Shown here: positions 61,993 through 64,000 of the stretch, piece by piece
Layout: the number at the start of each line of letters is the position of its first letter
Position numbering within the stretch: the stretch's first letter is position 1
NCBI RefSeq assembly: GCF_021559775.1
Contig: NZ_CP056050.1
Span: 124,001 to 188,000, forward strand
Direction: 5' to 3'
Length of the DNA stretch: 64,000 nucleotides
From: Gillisella vitis
Lineage (GTDB): Bacteria; Pseudomonadota; Alphaproteobacteria; Rhizobiales; Rhizobiaceae
Made by a program: the position numbers and the translations under genes
Notes under the pieces: generated by a model
Database searches by the model: none
Seen by the model: only the letters and a program-made list of their open reading frames with translations
Told to the model about the DNA's origin: nothing

Positions 61993-62812
61993 CGGTGTTG
62001 TCACGTTAAGTTTCCCATGCCGAGAATGGGTTGAGGTTCTCGGATTTTCAGGGGATGCAAGCCGCAATTTTCCATGCGTCGAAAGCTTCGAGGCGATGGT
62101 AGCGAATTGTTTGTGCGGCTCGGCGGCGGGATGGAACTGAAAAGCAATTCCGGGTAGCGGAGTGCATGGAGACGAACCGTTGCAATGCTCCCGTTGATCG
62201 GTGGCCCTGCATGGTTCGTTCCCTTTTTCGAAACGGCAGGTGGCTGTTTTCAGCCCGATTGTTGAGGCCTTTGTGTGACCAATGAACGAGGCGGGGTGCC
62301 ACGTCCGCCTTTGCTGCGCCGTAGGAGCGCAATTTATCAGTGATGATACGTTTGGGAACAAAGCAATAGCGTTTCATCAACGCCACCAGCAGGCGCTTGG
62401 CCGCCTTTTTGTTGCGTCGCTTCTGCAAGATTTCTTCAAGAACAGTGCCATGCTGATCGACCGCACGCCAAAGCCAGAACTTCTCTCCAGCACATTTCAC
62501 AACGGCTTCGTCCAGATGCCAAACATCGCCTGGGCGCGGCTGTCGCCGCCGCAAATTGCGAGCAATCTGGGGTCCGAACTTGGCGACCCAGCGGCGGACC
62601 GTCTCATAAGAAACGTCGACACCACGCTCAAGAAGCATTTCCTCAACTTCACGCAGGCTCAGATTAAACCGCAGGTAAAGCCAGACTGCATGAGCAATGA
62701 TTTGCGCAGGAAAACGGTGACGCTTGAAACTGATATCGGATGTTTGCATCGTCGAAATCTACGACCAACCCGAAACGCAGCCAACTGTGAGCCGATTAAC
62801 GTGACAACACCG
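61993..62812 (-). mobile_element. IS6-family insertion sequence (copy 4, different subgroup)
   Basis: An 820-bp element with perfect 17-bp terminal repeats CGGTGTTGTCACGTTAA at both ends. The flanking 8-mers ACGCCGGC and TTGCCTGA differ, so no target duplication. It sits 43 bp from the previous element. The 89 bp from its right end to the next gene stop show nothing certain. Confidence 0.92.
62048..62749 (-). CDS. IS6-family transposase
   Basis: A 233-residue DDE enzyme: RHRFPAQIIAHAVWLYLRF, HTH GVDVSYETVRRWVAKFG, catalytic DVWHLDEAVVKCAGEKFWLWRA, RIITDKLRSYGAAKADV and NRAENSHLPFRKRERTM. It is clearly more distant from the other two 238-residue copies than they are from each other. The frame is intact from ATG 62749. 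Confidence 0.92.
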   Translation of the reverse strand: MQTSDISFKRHRFPAQIIAHAVWLYLRFNLSLREVEEMLLERGVDVSYETVRRWVAKFGPQIARNLRRRQPRPGDVWHLDEAVVKCAGEKFWLWRAVDQHGTVLEEILQKRRNKKAAKRLLVALMKRYCFVPKRIITDKLRSYGAAKADVAPRLVHWSHKGLNNRAENSHLPFRKRERTMQGHRSTGALQRFVSMHSATRNCFSVPSRRRAAQTIRYHRLEAFDAWKIAACIP

Positions 62813-62901
62813 TTGCCTGACTTGCATCAGTTGGGTGTCGTTGGTAACCCCGGCCGTGCAATAAATTCAGGGCCATTGATCAGCTAACCACCGGCAACGG
62901 C

Positions 62902-64000
62902 TCAATCCGCCGCCAGCTTGAACGCGGCACGAAGGTCTTCACTGGAAAATGGCTTTGACAGCAAGCTTACCCCCGCTGGCAACCCTTCGGGAAGTTCATG
63001 CCGACCGCTCGCTATGATAATCCCAAGACGCGGATGCATCTCCCTTGCCTTGACGACCAGTGTCTCTCCACTCATACCCGGCAGGCCCAGGTCGGTCACG
63101 AGGAAGTCGAAGTGGCCGCTTTGCAGCATCTCGATCGCCTGTTCGCCGCTCCCCGCTTCTTCCACCTGATGGCCGTCGTCAGCGATCATGTCGCAAATGT
63201 CCATCCGGATCAGCACATCGTCCTCGACGACCAAGATCTTGAACGGGCGTCCTTGGGGTTCTGATGGCGCTGGAACCGTAGGGACTGGCGCGGGTGCTGC
63301 TGTTTGCGGTTGTCGCGCTGTCAGCACCTGACGGATCTTCCTCGCCAGAGCGTCACGCGTGTATGGCTTGGAAAGCAGTTCCACGCCTGCATCGAGTCGC
63401 CCATGATGGACGATCGAATTTTCCGTGTAGCCTGAAGTGAAGAGGACAGCCAAGTTGGGTAACCGCTCCTTGGCTTTGCGTGCCAGTTCCGGGCTTTTGA
63501 GTTTGCCGGGCATGACGACATCGGTAAACAGCAGATCAATAGGAACGCCGCTTTCGATCACCGAAAGCGCACTTTGAGGATCCGATGCTTTAAGAATGCT
63601 ATATCCGAGATCCGATAGCAGCTCGATGACGGTGTCGCGGACGTTGTCATCGTCCTCGACGACCAGAATGGTTTCCGACCCGCCGAGCGAAGGGCCGACG
63701 TCTTGCCTGATCTCCACGTCTTCGGCGGCCGCGGTCTTTGGCAGATAGAGCTTTACGGTCGTCCCTTGGCCAAGCTCACTATAGATCTTCACGTGCCCGT
63801 TCGACTGCTTGACGAAGCCATAGACCATCGAAAGCCCAAGTCCGGTGCCCTTCCCTTCGGCCTTGGTGGAAAAGAAAGGCTCGAAGACCTGCTCTATGAC
63901 GTCGGGCGTCATTCCGGCACCGGTATCGGTGATCGCCAGCATGACGTATTGTCCGGGCTCGACCTCTGCATGGCGCGCCGCATAGGCGTCGTCCAAGAAG
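62902..64000 (-). CDS. Hybrid histidine kinase, C-terminal part with two receivers (cut by window edge)
   Basis: The frame is open from the right edge. The visible part begins inside the ATPase domain (MLAITDTGAGMTPD, EPFFSTKAEGKGTGLGLSMV). Receiver 1 follows, from about visible residue 110 (ILVVEDDDNVRD, phospho-Asp in LLFTDVVMP, Lys in LLSKPYTRD), then a Pro/Ala linker and receiver 2 (ILVVEDDVLIRMD, FLVTDLGLPGMSG, LLSKPFSSED). The His-bearing and sensor domains lie outside the window. Such kinases with two receivers are frequent in rhizobia and often relay to a general stress or cell-cycle regulator. It is convergent with the IS6 transposase. Confidence 0.88.
   Translation of the reverse strand, partial: FLDDAYAARHAEVEPGQYVMLAITDTGAGMTPDVIEQVFEPFFSTKAEGKGTGLGLSMVYGFVKQSNGHVKIYSELGQGTTVKLYLPKTAAAEDVEIRQDVGPSLGGSETILVVEDDDNVRDTVIELLSDLGYSILKASDPQSALSVIESGVPIDLLFTDVVMPGKLKSPELARKAKERLPNLAVLFTSGYTENSIVHHGRLDAGVELLSKPYTRDALARKIRQVLTARQPQTAAPAPVPTVPAPSEPQGRPFKILVVEDDVLIRMDICDMIADDGHQVEEAGSGEQAIEMLQSGHFDFLVTDLGLPGMSGETLVVKAREMHPRLGIIIASGRHELPEGLPAGVSLLSKPFSSEDLRAAFKLAAD

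Noticed and set aside
62282..62887. 201-codon plus-strand frame opposite the last IS6 transposase
   Set aside because: Antisense of a complete DDE transposase; it only happens to run past the right inverted repeat.
1..64000. tRNA, rRNA, CRISPR arrays, repABC genes or phage structural genes
   Set aside because: Looked for characteristic sequences and regularly spaced repeats by eye; none seen. The holin-like name at 23962 does not imply a prophage.

Overview
This window looks like an accessory replicon or island of a rhizobial alphaproteobacterium (Rhizobium/Agrobacterium type). The support is GC-rich coding with GTG/TTG starts, two SyrB-like regulators, rhizobial IS3/IS5/IS6 elements, Dpp- and Liv-type ABC operons, and a DUF3618/holin-like membrane cluster. 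Many genes are cut by insertion sequences or carry indels, so it reads as a mosaic of intact metabolic modules separated by decaying junctions. I saw no tRNA, rRNA, CRISPR array or replication origin.

Layout. 0-2.7 kb: tail of a threonine/serine dehydratase, a class I aminotransferase, then a sugar ABC permease missing its first membrane helix and an ABC ATPase cut by an IS3 element (2654-4099). 4.1-6.5 kb: one topoisomerase IV subunit B (parE) gene split into two halves in opposite orientation. 6.6-9.6 kb: two SyrB-like regulators, a DnaQ-type exonuclease and an IS630 remnant. 9.7-19.3 kb: a GntR/UTRA regulator divergent from an operon of two M20 peptidases, a complete Dpp-type transporter (binding protein, two permeases, one double ATPase) and an M24-fold protein, probably for import and hydrolysis of a peptide-like or opine-like conjugate. 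19.5-31.1 kb: a hybrid histidine kinase, a truncated PAS/GAF sensor, a DUF421 protein, a three-gene membrane/stress cluster, a flavodoxin-like reductase, several alpha/beta hydrolases (two frameshifted, one truncated) and a DUF4142 protein.

31.4-41.9 kb: an aromatic catabolism region. galB, an extradiol dioxygenase of the VOC fold, a galC-like aldolase and galD run leftward. They diverge from livHMGFK (branched-chain-type ABC importer), a DUF1932 dehydrogenase and a LysR regulator with two N-terminal helix-turn-helix units. The inferred flow is uptake of an aromatic acid, ring cleavage, and conversion of 4-oxalomesaconate to pyruvate and oxaloacetate. 41.9-47.6 kb: IS6 and IS5 elements, gene fragments, a Na/Pi cotransporter preceded by a good Pho box, and a NUDIX hydrolase.

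48-58.1 kb: a complete non-canonical chemosensory operon: soluble MCP with two signalling tips, triple-CheW protein, CheB, CheR, CheA, STAS-like protein, CheY, CheC and a PAS histidine kinase. 58.3-64 kb: a heavily mutated PAS-GGDEF-EAL gene, a decayed cupin gene, a LysE fragment, two IS6 elements with a 43-bp scpB scrap between them, and the 3' part of a hybrid kinase with two receivers running off the right edge. The chemosensory segment is bracketed by two related IS6 copies in opposite orientation.
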